A DNA stretch of 56,463 nucleotides from Candidatus Sulfotelmatobacter sp. (GCA_030039165.1 JASHQM010000039.1:1-56463); one strand, 5' to 3'. Shown: positions 1-8,410, counted from the first letter of the stretch. Program-made: numbers and translations. Notes: generated by a model not told the origin, from the letters alone.

Positions 1-594
1 CTCTCGCTTGGGCAGCTACAGAATATCTCGACGTACACCGATCTTCTGATTCGGTGGAACGCCAGCATTAGCCTCACCGCCATTCGCGATCCCGAGCAAA
101 TCGTGACGCGTCACTTCGGCGAGTCGATTTTTGCGGCACGCCACCTTTTTCTTGACAACCAACAAATTGCGTCGAAAGCGCGCCTGGCCGATCTCGGCTC
201 GGGGGCTGGCTTTCCCGGAGTTCCCATAAAACTTTGGGCCCCACAGATCGAGGTTACACTGATCGAATCCAACCACAAGAAAGCAGCGTTTCTTCGCGAG
301 GTTGTGCGCAGCCTGGGACTGACTGGCATTCGCGTAGAAAACGTGCGCGCCGAAACTCTTGCCCCTTCTAGTTTCGGTGTTGTTACCTTGCGAGCCGTAG
401 AGCGGAGTTCGTCGATGCTGCCAGTTGCCGCTCGTCTGTTGATGCCGAAAGGGCGATTAGTCGCGTTCACGACTAGAAATCGCGCCGACCTTATCCGCTC
501 CACACTGCCAAACTTCTCTTGGCAGTCCGTTCCGATTCCTGGGTCGCAGTCTCGATGGCTGCTGATCAGCAAGGTGAACCAAGATTGTCAATAG
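1..594 (+). CDS. rsmG: 16S rRNA (guanine-527-N7)-methyltransferase RsmG, 5' truncated by window edge
   Basis: RsmG methylates N7 of G527 in 16S rRNA using S-adenosylmethionine. The frame is open from base 1, and the first residues (YTDLLIRWNASISLTAIRDP) match the family N-terminus, so the gene begins upstream of the window; the GTG at 103 is internal. The SAM-binding loop LADLGSGAGFPGVPIKL is followed by VTLIESNHKKAAFLREVVR, both typical of RsmG/GidB. It stops at TAG 592-594. parA and parB follow on the same strand, as in many bacteria where gidB-parA-parB are adjacent. The missing part is only the extreme N-terminus. Family assignment is secure. Confidence 0.93.
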   Translation, partial: LSLGQLQNISTYTDLLIRWNASISLTAIRDPEQIVTRHFGESIFAARHLFLDNQQIASKARLADLGSGAGFPGVPIKLWAPQIEVTLIESNHKKAAFLREVVRSLGLTGIRVENVRAETLAPSSFGVVTLRAVERSSSMLPVAARLLMPKGRLVAFTTRNRADLIRSTLPNFSWQSVPIPGSQSRWLLISKVNQDCQ

Positions 595-748
595 GTGGAA
601 CAAAGGGTTCGAAATCCATCGCCTCAACTACTGCATAGCCCACAGGTTGCTCTATCTTCGACGTAAAAAGTGGGATGCGATGATCAGATCGGCGCGAACT
701 CAGATTGCCGCAGAAGCTTCTGCCAGCGGCAAAGTCATCAGAGCGAAG

Positions 749-764
749 TGTTCCGATGGGAACA
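749..764. promoter_or_regulatory. parS-like palindrome 1 upstream of parA
   Basis: The 16-mer TGTTCCGATGGGAACA has the same outer arms (TGTTCC...GGAACA) and length as the Bacillus-type parS site, but its central four bases are GATG rather than ACGT. A second copy with the same arms starts 101 bp downstream. ParB binding is inferred from the arms and from position in the rsmG-parA gap (595-975), which otherwise holds no gene. The non-canonical centre is the main doubt. Confidence 0.45.
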
Positions 765-849
765 TTAATTCAAGCTTCAAATCTTCTTGCCAGCCAAGAA
801 TCTGATTCTCGGCAGATTATTTATATTGCTGGCCACAGACAATCACGAA

Positions 850-865
850 TGTTCCCACCGGAACA
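850..865. promoter_or_regulatory. parS-like palindrome 2 upstream of parA
   Basis: TGTTCCCACCGGAACA repeats the arms of the site at 749-764 with a different centre (CACC). Two 16-bp palindromes with identical 6-bp arms in one short gap are unlikely to be chance. They could be partition sites or an operator for parAB autoregulation. Confidence 0.45.
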
Positions 866-975
866 GTGAACCTTCTTTTGCACAACAATTCTTGCCGTTC
901 ACAGCGATTCCGCATTGCAATCGAAACTCACTTCGCATTATGCTGCCCTCAGCTCTGGCTTTCCACGACAATTTC

Positions 976-1776
976 ATGGGACGCGTTATTGCTGTTGCCA
1001 ATCAAAAGGGCGGCGTGGGGAAGACTACGACTGCCATCAATCTGGCTGCCTCCTTCGCTGCTGCCGAAGTAAACACTCTGCTGATTGATTGCGATCCGCA
1101 ATCGAACGCCTCCAGCGGGCTTGGACTGATGAAGGATCCAAACCGCGTTTCAACCTACCACTTGCTTCTCGGCGCGGCTTCGAGCGACGAAGCTCTCGCC
1201 GGTACCAGCCTGGAGCAACTGTGGGTGATTCCTTCGCACAAGAACCTGATTGGTGCCAACATTGAGCTGGTCGAGGCAGAGCGGCGCGAGTACAGGCTGC
1301 GCGATGCGATTGCGCCGCTGCGCGACCGCTTCCAATACATTGTTGTCGATTGTCCTCCCGCGCTCGATCTGCTCACGCTCAATGCGCTGGTCGCTGCCGA
1401 TTCGGTTTTGATACCCATGCAGGCCGAGTATTTCGCCCTCGAAGGCATCAGTGAGCTGCTCGATACCATTGAACGCATTCGCGCTGCACTGAATCCCGGC
1501 CTGGAAATCGAGGGTGTAGTTCTGACCATGCTGGACGAGCGTACGAATCTGGCGCAGCAGGTTATCGCCGAGCTGAAGAATTTCTTTGGTGACAAGTTAT
1601 GTGCCGCCAGCGTTCCGCGCAACATTCGTCTGGCGGAAGCTCCCAGCCATGGCAAACCAGCGCTGGTCTACGACCCTCGATCAAAAGGCGCGGAAAGCTA
1701 CATCCGCTTGGCGAAAGAACTGATTGGAAAGCATCTCGCAGCTATCAACTCTCAGCCTACAGCCGTCAGCGCATAG
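976..1776 (+). CDS. parA: Chromosome partitioning ATPase ParA (Soj)
   Basis: ParA is the nucleoid-bound ATPase that moves ParB-parS complexes during chromosome segregation. I chose ATG 976 because the protein then begins MGRVIAVANQKGGVGKTTTA, the usual ParA start with the deviant Walker A (KGGVGKTT) at residues 11-18; the open frame extends further upstream but without family sequence. DCDPQSNASSGLG and VVDCPPALDLLTLNAL are the other nucleotide-binding motifs. At 266 residues it is a normal short chromosomal ParA with no N-terminal helix-turn-helix. parB follows after 83 bp that contain their own promoter. Confidence 0.95.
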   Translation: MGRVIAVANQKGGVGKTTTAINLAASFAAAEVNTLLIDCDPQSNASSGLGLMKDPNRVSTYHLLLGAASSDEALAGTSLEQLWVIPSHKNLIGANIELVEAERREYRLRDAIAPLRDRFQYIVVDCPPALDLLTLNALVAADSVLIPMQAEYFALEGISELLDTIERIRAALNPGLEIEGVVLTMLDERTNLAQQVIAELKNFFGDKLCAASVPRNIRLAEAPSHGKPALVYDPRSKGAESYIRLAKELIGKHLAAINSQPTAVSA

Positions 1777-1777
1777 C

Positions 1778-1825
1778 TTGTTTCTAAAAGATATACTCTA
1801 TATAATTGATAACATCTTTTAGAAA
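1778..1825 (+). promoter_or_regulatory. parB promoter embedded in a 12-bp perfect inverted repeat
   Basis: TTGTTT (1778-1783), a 17-bp spacer and a perfect TATAAT (1801-1806) form a sigma-70-type promoter. The inverted arms TTTCTAAAAGAT (1781-1792) and ATCTTTTAGAAA (1814-1825) start inside the -35 and enclose the -10 with a 21-nt centre. This AT-rich island looks like a repressor operator over a dedicated parB promoter. With no GC stem and no U-run, it is not an intrinsic terminator. Confidence 0.6.
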
Positions 1826-1859
1826 TGATAGCATTCTAAGATCAAACTACGGAGTTCAG

Positions 1860-2921
1860 ATGACGCCAGCGACCAACGCACTCGAAAAAAAAGAAGAGAA
1901 GCCGGAAAAACGCCGCGCCTTGGGGCGTGGCCTGGAATCGTTGCTGCCGGGGCCGCGCGTGGTAGTGCCTAGTCCTGAGTCCCAAGCCCCGAGTCCTGAG
2001 CCCCGAGTTGCAAGTCATGGCCGGGCTCCAACGGAAGCGCAGGTCCCGGCAGTGGCGGATGCTGGTGTAATTTCGATTCAGGCGCAGGCCGAGGGGCCTG
2101 TTTCGCGAGACGCTATCACACACATTGCGCTGGATGTCATCGAAACAAATCCCTATCAGACGCGCCAGGTTTTCGACGAGCAAACGCTCATCGAACTGTG
2201 CGATTCGATCAAGGAACACGGCGTTGTGCAGCCGGTGGTCGTGCGTCCAGCGGAAGAGCCGGGACGCTACATTCTGGTCCTTGGCGAACGCCGCTTGCGC
2301 GCATCGAGGATGGCAGGTAAAGAGACGATTCCAGCATTGATTCGCCGCCTTTCACCGCAACAGGCGGCGGAAATGACGGTGCTGGAAAATGTCGTGCGCG
2401 AAGATCTGACCTGCCTGGAGCAGGCCCAAGCTTTCAAGGTTCTCAGCCAGGAATTTCATCTGACCCAGGCGCAGATCGCCGAGCGCATTGGAGTCTCGCG
2501 CGAAACCGTGGCCAATTACATGCGCCTGTTGCGCCTGCCGGAAAAAGTTATGAAGTACATGCTGGAAGAGAAACTCACGTTCAGCGATGCCCGCTTGCTG
2601 CTCGCCCTCGAAAGCGATCAGCAGATCGAGCAACTCGCCGATGAAATCGTTGCCCAGCAACTGCGCTGGTACGAGATTGAAGAACGAGTGATGCAGCTGA
2701 CGACGTCGGTACCGGCGTCCGCCGAGTCGGCGGAGCAGAAGAAGGCGCGGGGAGCGCGATGGGTCGATCCCAATGTGCGGGCCGCGCAGATGGATATGGA
2801 GCGCATTCTCGGCATGAGAGTCTGGATCAAAGACCGCCAGGGCAAAGGAAAGATTGTGATTGAGTACGCCAGCGTGGACGATTACGAGCGCGTGGTGGAG
2901 ATGCTAAGGGGGAACAAGTAG
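1860..2921 (+). CDS. parB: Chromosome partitioning protein ParB (Spo0J), CTPase/parS binder
   Basis: ParB binds parS, loads as a CTP-dependent sliding clamp and stimulates ParA. ATG 1860 has GGAG nearby (ACGGAG at 1850-1855) and gives 353 residues. The N-terminus has the ParA-contact box RRALGRGLESLLP. The ParB/Srx domain starts at ITHIALDVIETNPYQTRQVF and holds the CTP-binding GERRLRA motif. The helix-turn-helix region is LTQAQIAERIGVSRETVANYMRLL, and a C-terminal dimerisation region follows. A Pro/Ser/Glu-rich linker just after the ALGRGLESLLP box is encoded by imperfect repeats of AGTCCTGAGYCC (about 1968-2013). Otherwise a standard chromosomal ParB. Confidence 0.95.
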   Translation: MTPATNALEKKEEKPEKRRALGRGLESLLPGPRVVVPSPESQAPSPEPRVASHGRAPTEAQVPAVADAGVISIQAQAEGPVSRDAITHIALDVIETNPYQTRQVFDEQTLIELCDSIKEHGVVQPVVVRPAEEPGRYILVLGERRLRASRMAGKETIPALIRRLSPQQAAEMTVLENVVREDLTCLEQAQAFKVLSQEFHLTQAQIAERIGVSRETVANYMRLLRLPEKVMKYMLEEKLTFSDARLLLALESDQQIEQLADEIVAQQLRWYEIEERVMQLTTSVPASAESAEQKKARGARWVDPNVRAAQMDMERILGMRVWIKDRQGKGKIVIEYASVDDYERVVEMLRGNK

Positions 2922-3005
2922 GGATTCCCGCGGCATAGCTTTTTCGTTGCCCTAGATCACGCCGCGGATGAGTTCAAGTCGTCGGGGTTCTTGGGGCCTT
3001 GTGGA

Positions 3006-3221
3006 TTAGAGAAAAAAGCAGTCGATTGCCCCGCGCACGGTGGCCACTAGCTCGGAATCGGTAACCTCTGAAATGCCATCACCCCTCCGGTAATTCAGTT
3101 GGTAGCGACGCCGCAGTTGCCCAATCACCTCCAGAGCCAGTGCTTCGCAATCGACGAGCGACTGGCAATGAGCGCACTTCAGCCGCGCCAGTGCATGCTC
3201 AGGATTGCCGTATTCCGCCAT
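3006..3221 (-). CDS. Small hypothetical protein with Cys cluster (71 aa)
   Basis: I do not recognise this protein. It starts at ATG 3221 behind GAGGTGGGGC, a reasonable ribosome-binding site, and contains CAHCQSLVDC, a possible metal-binding or redox cluster. It lies alone in the 644-bp gap between parB and the STAS gene. An inverted repeat CCGCGGC/GCCGCGG (2928-2934 and 2961-2967) lies between it and the end of parB, without a clear U-run. The remainder of the gap (3222-3565) shows no convincing gene. The short length means it could be a chance frame. Confidence 0.4.
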   Translation of the reverse strand: MAEYGNPEHALARLKCAHCQSLVDCEALALEVIGQLRRRYQLNYRRGDGISEVTDSELVATVRGAIDCFFL

Positions 3222-3565
3222 GCCCCACCTCGCCTGGATTGTTCATTCCCCACCCGAAACTTACGTGGCTTGCGAGAATACTATGAACCGTGCCCACAGT
3301 GATGTGATGGTTGTCACTGTTGCGAGTGATCGGCGCCGGGAAGGCACGCAAATGAGTTCCAAGCTTTCGCAAAAAGCATGAAAGCACGGGGCGCTGCATT
3401 CCCGAAGCGGTCAAGTTAAGAATCAGAGTCGTAAATAGTGGGATACGGAGCCAACGCCTGACAGTATCATGGCGCTCTAGGGGATTATTATTTTAGAAAA
3501 GTGGGAGACAGACGACAGCATGCGCGCATGAAAGCAGCACTTCGCGACATTCTAGGGACTCGGCA

Positions 3566-3919
3566 CTATTTCGCGAAGAAATAATCGAAGGACTTCACGG
3601 CCGTGAATTCGTCGTCCTTAATATCGAAGACGGTGTAGAGCTTGGTGACGTTGAGCACGTCGTGGACCTTCTTGGTGAGGTTCATGAGTTTGAGTTCGCC
3701 GCCGGCATTGCGCACGGTGGTGTAGCTGCCCACCAGTTCACCGACTCCGGAAGAATCGATGTAGTCGACGTTGGCGAAGTTCAGAATGATTTTCTTTTTT
3801 CCCGCGGCCACGAGCTCACGGATAGTATTGCGCAGTTGGTCGAGTTCATCACCAAGCGTGATGCGTCCGGTGATGTCGACAATGGTGACGTGGCTGACTT
3901 CACGCGTTGTGATGGTCAT
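3566..3919 (-). CDS. STAS-domain anti-anti-sigma factor-like protein
   Basis: A single STAS domain of 117 residues. In the SpoIIAA/RsbV family this domain binds an anti-sigma kinase when dephosphorylated and is switched off by serine phosphorylation. Family features are the N-terminal strand VSHVTIVDITGRITLGDEL, the strand KKIILNFANVDYIDSSGVGELV with the phosphorylatable Ser in DSSG, and a C-terminal LTKKVHDVLNVTKLYTVFDI. No kinase or sigma gene is adjacent, so the partner must lie elsewhere. There is no clear Shine-Dalgarno upstream. Family is certain; the cognate pathway is unknown. Confidence 0.88.
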   Translation of the reverse strand: MTITTREVSHVTIVDITGRITLGDELDQLRNTIRELVAAGKKKIILNFANVDYIDSSGVGELVGSYTTVRNAGGELKLMNLTKKVHDVLNVTKLYTVFDIKDDEFTAVKSFDYFFAK

Positions 3920-4000
3920 GGAGTGGGGCTTTCGGAATTCCGATTCCGGCCTTCGCGGGAATGGTAGAGTGCCAGGCCCGGTAAGTCAATGGTGCCGAAT

Positions 4001-4408
4001 CTAATAGCTCAGGGAATCCATTACTGCGGGCACGGGCGCAACCGGTTGATAGTCGCGGATTTCCTGAATGGGCGAGGTGATGATCGGCGTGTCGTATTCG
4101 GGGTGGTGAAATTCCAGGTGCATGCCGCGCCCAACGAATTGCATCTTGAGCATGGAACCGCCCCAGGTCGAGCCGGCGATGGCGACATGCACCGGGTCGG
4201 GACAGAACTCCGGATGCCCGGAAATCAAAGCGTCGCTGCCACCGAGCAGAACCGCTTTATAGCAATGATGCATGGTCTGAATATGCAGAACCGTGGCTGG
4301 CGGCAGATCGTGCAGGAAGACCCCGCCTTCAATCTCCGATTGAACGATGGCGCTGTTCACATTATCGGCCAGGTTGGGGTGCGGGAAAAACATAGCCGGG
4401 TTCTGCAT
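4001..4408 (-). CDS. Conserved hypothetical protein (135 aa)
   Basis: The product begins MQNPAMFFPHPNLADNVNS. I chose ATG 4408 because the longer frame (to 4594) would overlap the OmpA-like gene and its extra residues are basic and low in quality; GGAGGG lies about 14 nt upstream of 4408. No signal peptide or membrane segment is visible, and no family is recognised. The sequence is mixed alpha/beta in character with several His residues (HIQTMHHCYK, HLEFHHPEYD). It lies between the OmpA-like gene and the STAS gene on the same strand, so co-transcription is possible. Function unknown. Confidence 0.6.
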   Translation of the reverse strand: MQNPAMFFPHPNLADNVNSAIVQSEIEGGVFLHDLPPATVLHIQTMHHCYKAVLLGGSDALISGHPEFCPDPVHVAIAGSTWGGSMLKMQFVGRGMHLEFHHPEYDTPIITSPIQEIRDYQPVAPVPAVMDSLSY

Positions 4409-4529
4409 AGAGTAATGGGTTTCCCTCCGCTCGGCAAGGGTTGTTTGTAACCGCCTGAAAACGTAAGGCAGAAGACCTTGGGAATGGCCATCCCGTGTCC
4501 AATTACCACCCTCGGGGTCGTACGATCGA

Positions 4530-6236
4530 CTACTGGCGCTGCACGCTCGGAACCGTCTGCGAGGAGGTTTGCTGTTCGCCGGTACCGATGGCATCTCCAG
4601 CCAGAATCAGCTCTACCCGCCGGTTCTGCTGGCGTCCCTCGGGCGTCTCATTCGAGGCGATTGGTTCATTCTTGCCATAGCCATGGGCTTCCACACTGGC
4701 CGAGTTAATGCCCTGCTGAACGAAGTAGTCGCGCACGGCCTGCGCCCGCCGCTCAGAAAGCTGCTGATTGTATTCGTCGCTGCCGATGCTGTCGGTGTGA
4801 CCTTCGATGGTCACATGCAGGCTTGGATAAGCGAGGACGATGCCCGAGACTTTGGCCAGGCGCTCGCGCGCTCCCGGCAGCAGTTCGAAGCTGCCACTAC
4901 GGAATAAAACGTCTGACATGTTGGCGACCAGGCCGCGGGCAGAATCGCGCGTGGCCAGAATGCTATTGAGCTGCTGCAACAGACGCGCCCTTAGCTCCTG
5001 CTTCTCGTTCTCGGCCTGCTGCTTCTCTTTTTCGGCTTGTTGCCGTAATAGCTCCGATTGCTGCGCCGCCTGCTGTGCCTGCTCTTTTTCTTGCGCCAGC
5101 TTCTGCTGCTCAGCGACCGCCTCGGCTGTGGCTTTCTCAGCCTCCGCCTTCTGGCGCGCCGCTTCTGCCGCGGCCTGTTCGGCTTCCTGCTTCATCCGGA
5201 GGGCCTCCGCTCTGGCTTTCTCCGCTTCCACGCGTGCCGCTTCGGCGTCAGCCCGGCGCTTAGCTTCGGCGTCAGCCTCGGCGCGAGCTTTGGCCTCGCG
5301 GGCGGCGGCTGCCGCCTGCGCATCGTCTTCGGCCTTCTGCTTCACGGCCATCAAGCGCGCTTCTTCCGCGGTTTCGGTGGCTTCTTTGGCGAGGGCTTCG
5401 ACAGCGGCTTTGTTTTGCTTCTGGCGGTAGGCGCTCTCCGCCTGCATCAGTTGCTGACCGGCTTTCGAAATGATAAACGCCGCATATTTGTCGCCCGCGG
5501 CGATGCGCGCAATGCGCATGGCGTTACGAGCCTCGAACAACTCAAGCGGGGTCTTGTTGTCGATACCGAAAATCGCATCCTGGATATGCGTGTTGGTTGA
5601 GGAGTATGTGCCACGGCTGACCAGATCGTACCTGGCTTCGATATTCTCCGTGCCCGTTTCAGTTACCGGCGCGCTCTCCATCACTACCATGTTGCCCGGA
5701 GCCGTCACAGCAAAATATGGCTCGGCGGTGACGATCATGCCGAAGGTCTGCAGATCGGTGGAGGCTTTCAGGTGCGCGTTGCCGTGCTCGAGCGTCACTT
5801 CACCCAAATTGACTGGACGCCCCTGCGGCGAAACCGCCCACAACACATACGTCAGGTATTCCAGGCCGAACTTGGTCGCGTCCTCCATGCCCTGAAATTT
5901 GACTTCGATCAAAAAGTTCGTTTTCTTGCCCTCTACGCGCGCTTCGCCGGTGGCGTGTTCGAGCAAGTCGGTGCCGTGAAAGTCGACTTTGGTTGACCCT
6001 CCTTGCAGCCGGTAGTGGACGGCCTTCGTCGTGCGCGAGACAGTGGGCTCAGCAGTAGCCGCGCTCGTCGAAGGCGTCGCTGCAGCTTGGGTTGCCGGTG
6101 CTGATTGTTGGCTGGACGCGCTCTGGGCGGAGGGTACTGGCGTCGCAGTTTGGGCGAAAGCGGCTGAAGCGGCAAACAAGATGGCCAGAGATAGATTTTT
6201 CACGGACGTTCTCAGTCTGGGGGAGAACATCGGCAA
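4530..6236 (-). CDS. OmpA-family protein with long Ala/Glu coiled coil
   Basis: A secreted 568-residue protein. The signal peptide ends near AFAQ. A Ser/Gln/Ala-rich stretch comes next, then an unassigned globular region (roughly residues 65-270). A long Ala/Glu/Lys coiled coil follows (about 275-420), rich in repeats of the AEAEAARKKAEAE type. The C-terminal OmpA domain contains VTIEGHTDSIGSDEYNQQLS and ERRAQAVRDYF, then NRRVELIL. OmpA domains bind peptidoglycan, so the protein probably spans the periplasm or is a cell-wall-anchored surface component. There is no lipobox, so it is not a Pal lipoprotein. Confidence 0.88.
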   Translation of the reverse strand: MPMFSPRLRTSVKNLSLAILFAASAAFAQTATPVPSAQSASSQQSAPATQAAATPSTSAATAEPTVSRTTKAVHYRLQGGSTKVDFHGTDLLEHATGEARVEGKKTNFLIEVKFQGMEDATKFGLEYLTYVLWAVSPQGRPVNLGEVTLEHGNAHLKASTDLQTFGMIVTAEPYFAVTAPGNMVVMESAPVTETGTENIEARYDLVSRGTYSSTNTHIQDAIFGIDNKTPLELFEARNAMRIARIAAGDKYAAFIISKAGQQLMQAESAYRQKQNKAAVEALAKEATETAEEARLMAVKQKAEDDAQAAAAAREAKARAEADAEAKRRADAEAARVEAEKARAEALRMKQEAEQAAAEAARQKAEAEKATAEAVAEQQKLAQEKEQAQQAAQQSELLRQQAEKEKQQAENEKQELRARLLQQLNSILATRDSARGLVANMSDVLFRSGSFELLPGARERLAKVSGIVLAYPSLHVTIEGHTDSIGSDEYNQQLSERRAQAVRDYFVQQGINSASVEAHGYGKNEPIASNETPEGRQQNRRVELILAGDAIGTGEQQTSSQTVPSVQRQ

Positions 6237-6332
6237 AGATTAGTTCTGTTTCATTTTCGCGGCGAAATGACAACCTGAATAGGGATAGGAAGGACTAGGG
6301 AAAGGATGGAACTTTGGTCACCAGCGGGATCT

Positions 6333-6365
6333 CAACCACGGAGGGCACAGAGTCTCACGGAGTAA
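6333..6365. repeat. Degenerate ACGGAG/CACAGAG intergenic element
   Basis: Within the 6237-6415 gap a stretch reads AACCACGGAGGGCACAGAG and continues TCTCACGGAG. It is a run of imperfect repeats of a CACGGAG/CACAGAG unit. A similar style (GCCACGGACTACAGGG) occurs behind gyrB at about 29774-29800. It looks like a mutated low-complexity intergenic element rather than a gene. Confidence 0.35.
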
Positions 6366-6415
6366 CCGCTCAACTTCGAAACATCAGGCCACCGGCCACA
6401 CTAAACCGAACCGCC

Positions 6416-7492
6416 TTACGGGATCGACGCAATCGTACCTTTCGGCCCCACCACCAGCGCCCCGCCTTGGGGAAAAGCCGCGATTGCATTGAACTGCACG
6501 CCATGCTCACTCACTCGAGTGGGATTTCGCGGCGGCCGAAAGTCATACACGAACTTGGGCCCGACGATGAACAAGCGCGGACGGCGCGGGTCTTTTCGTC
6601 CGCGGTCGTATGTCACGGCGGAATAGTAAGACTGCGGGAAAATCTTCGAAACGCTCCAGGTCGTTCCTCCATTGTTTGTGAAAGCCAGATTCGGCCCGTC
6701 CTTTTCCGGATGTTTGTAATCACCGCCGGCAATTGCACCGTGCAGCGGATCGCGAAAGGCGATGGAGAAGATTCCGGTCGAGTCTGCTCCGTGCATGATG
6801 GGGGTTGCAAGAACTTCCCAGGTTTGGCCGCGATCGGGCGAGTGAAACACGCGCGCGACTTTGCCGCCAGTGGCGAACCAGATGTTTCCATCATCAGCCG
6901 CACCACCGGCAGACAGAACTGCAAGGCAGGAATTGCTGGCGGCAAACGCGCCTTCACCCTCTGCTGCCGGGGGAAGCCGCGCCGGTGGAATCTGTGTCCA
7001 GGTAGTTCCGTTCAAAGTCATCAATACTTCAAATTTCAATTTGCCGCCTTCATCGGGCACCGGATCTCCCACCACCACCCCATGCGTGCGATCCCAGAAC
7101 GCCATGCAATCGAAAAACCCTTTGGGATTCTTGTTCATAAACTGCAACTGCCAGTGCCGGCCGATGTCGGTAGTGTGATAAATCCGGGATTGCTCTCCCG
7201 GCCCCGCCGCCATCAGAAAAGCCTCGTCAGCCGAAAATGCGACTACCGCGCGGAAGTCTAGGCTCTCCGCGCCAGGAAGCTGCTCCGGCGTCCAGATATA
7301 TCCGCCATCGGTAGTGCGGAGATAAGTGCCATGCGTGCCCGACGCCCACGCGATTTCAGGCGAAACTACGCTTACGCCGCGCAGGCTTTCAGTGGTGTGA
7401 GAGAGCTGCGTGCGGGGCGAGCGCTGCGCGAAAACAGGAATGGCCGCAATGATCAGAGACAGGGCAAGAGTCGTGCGTGATCCAGGTTGCAT
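6416..7492 (-). CDS. Secreted Ycf48/BNR-type beta-propeller protein
   Basis: A 358-residue exported protein with signal peptide (LALSLIIAAIPVFAQ). Repeated blade motifs with aromatic-Asp-Gly patterns such as GTYLRTTDGGYIW, RIYHTTDIGRHW, RVFHSPDRGQTW and LAFTNNGGTTWS are characteristic of the Ycf48/Hcf136 (photosynthesis-system II assembly factor-like) and sialidase BNR families. In non-phototrophs these are often annotated as oxidoreductases or glycosyl hydrolases without evidence. The fold is clear; the substrate or partner is not. It stands alone between the OmpA-like and DUF2911 genes on the same strand. Confidence 0.8.
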   Translation of the reverse strand: MQPGSRTTLALSLIIAAIPVFAQRSPRTQLSHTTESLRGVSVVSPEIAWASGTHGTYLRTTDGGYIWTPEQLPGAESLDFRAVVAFSADEAFLMAAGPGEQSRIYHTTDIGRHWQLQFMNKNPKGFFDCMAFWDRTHGVVVGDPVPDEGGKLKFEVLMTLNGTTWTQIPPARLPPAAEGEGAFAASNSCLAVLSAGGAADDGNIWFATGGKVARVFHSPDRGQTWEVLATPIMHGADSTGIFSIAFRDPLHGAIAGGDYKHPEKDGPNLAFTNNGGTTWSVSKIFPQSYYSAVTYDRGRKDPRRPRLFIVGPKFVYDFRPPRNPTRVSEHGVQFNAIAAFPQGGALVVGPKGTIASIP

Positions 7493-7552
7493 AACTAAAT
7501 TGTCGCAGAAGCTTCGTTGCCGCCTACATTTCGCGGCGGGTGTTGGCGGCTT

Positions 7553-7599
7553 TGAAATCCCTCGCTTCGCATGCTGAAAACGGCTCTGCTCGGGATGAC
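7553..7599. repeat. CTTCG/GGRATGAC intergenic repeat, copy 1
   Basis: The unit has the layout RATCCCTCGCTTCGC, a spacer, then CTCGGGATGACG. It belongs to the same family as 12894-12930, 13491-13514, 25018-25061 and (reverse orientation) 36440-36467. It lies behind the 3' end of the DUF2911 gene's upstream neighbour, in the 7493-7686 gap, which has no other feature. Confidence 0.5.
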
Positions 7600-7686
7600 G
7601 CCCTTTGGGTTTGCGTCAAGGCTGAAAAGCTTGCTGTCACCTCGTTTTCTCCGAGCGATATTCCGCGGGACTCATGCACGCGAATG

Positions 7687-8172
7687 CTACTTGACCATAA
7701 AATCGGCGAAGGACGCGACTTTCCCGAAGTAAATACGGAGCGTGCACTTGTTCTGGTAGTGGGCAAAGGCGACTTCCAGAGTTTCTGCCGGCTCAGGTAC
7801 CTGGTCTGTTTCCATGGCAACCCGCGCCAGATCCTCCTTTTCGTCGTAGGGGGCGCCCGCGGTTACGTTCTTGTTGACCGCCAGCGTCCATTTGTCTTTC
7901 GCGGGTATGGGATACACCGTATACGCCCCGGTGGGAACCGGAGAGCCGCCGAGCGTAAGGTCTGCCTCGGTAAACAGCGTCATGGGAGCGCCGCCGGGAG
8001 TCCACGGTTTGCCGTTTTGCGGCTTCTCGCTCTTGCCGCTGACCGGGTTATAACGGATGTAAACTTGGCGGCCATCATCCAGATTGCAGCTGGCTGTAGC
8101 TGATTGAGCTGCACAGATCGCAGCCAATGCCAGAACGACCACCACTCCTGTAGCGAAGCGAGCGCGGAACAT
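7687..8172 (-). CDS. DUF2911 domain secreted protein
   Basis: A 161-residue exported protein of the DUF2911 family. ATG 8172 gives MFRARFATGVVVVLALAAICAAQ, a clean signal peptide, and has GAGGG upstream; the TTG at 8190 is less likely. Family hallmarks visible are the early QVYIRYNPVSGKSEKP, GKPWTPGGAPMTLFTEADLTLGG, VPTGAYTVYPIPAKDKWTLAVNK and the C-terminal TLRIYFGKVASFADF. The family is common in Acidobacteria and Bacteroidetes, usually periplasmic, with no established activity. Monocistronic. Confidence 0.85.
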   Translation of the reverse strand: MFRARFATGVVVVLALAAICAAQSATASCNLDDGRQVYIRYNPVSGKSEKPQNGKPWTPGGAPMTLFTEADLTLGGSPVPTGAYTVYPIPAKDKWTLAVNKNVTAGAPYDEKEDLARVAMETDQVPEPAETLEVAFAHYQNKCTLRIYFGKVASFADFMVK

Positions 8173-8241
8173 GGGAGACCCTCGGGGCAAAAGTGTAGCT
8201 CCGAAACGGGGGTCAGGGGAAGTACATTTGCGCCAACACGG

Positions 8242-8269
8242 CCCACCTTTCGAAAACCGCGAAAGGGGG
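8242..8269. repeat. CCCACCTTTCG/CGAAAGG hairpin repeat, copy 1
   Basis: CCCACCTTTCG, a short A-rich loop, then GCGAAAGGGGG form a hairpin. The same design recurs at 10538-10570. It lies in the 8173-8410 gap, upstream of the receiver-like gene. Confidence 0.45.
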
Positions 8270-8410
8270 ACATCCTCCGTTGTGTGCTCATGGACCTCTA
8301 TCCATCGTTCGTCGTTGGTCTTCGGTGACGTATTCCCCGCCAGGAGCGGTTGCTACCGTGAGTGGTCGAGCGCCGGATGCTATTCCGGCGACGAACGAGG
8401 ACCAACACTC

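Noticed and set aside
3199..3414. 71-codon - strand frame
   Set aside because: Overlaps the better-supported small frame at 3006-3221, with no ribosome-binding site or motif.
6314..7261. 315-codon + strand frame
   Set aside because: Antisense to the Ycf48-like gene; composition is not protein-like and there is no start signal.
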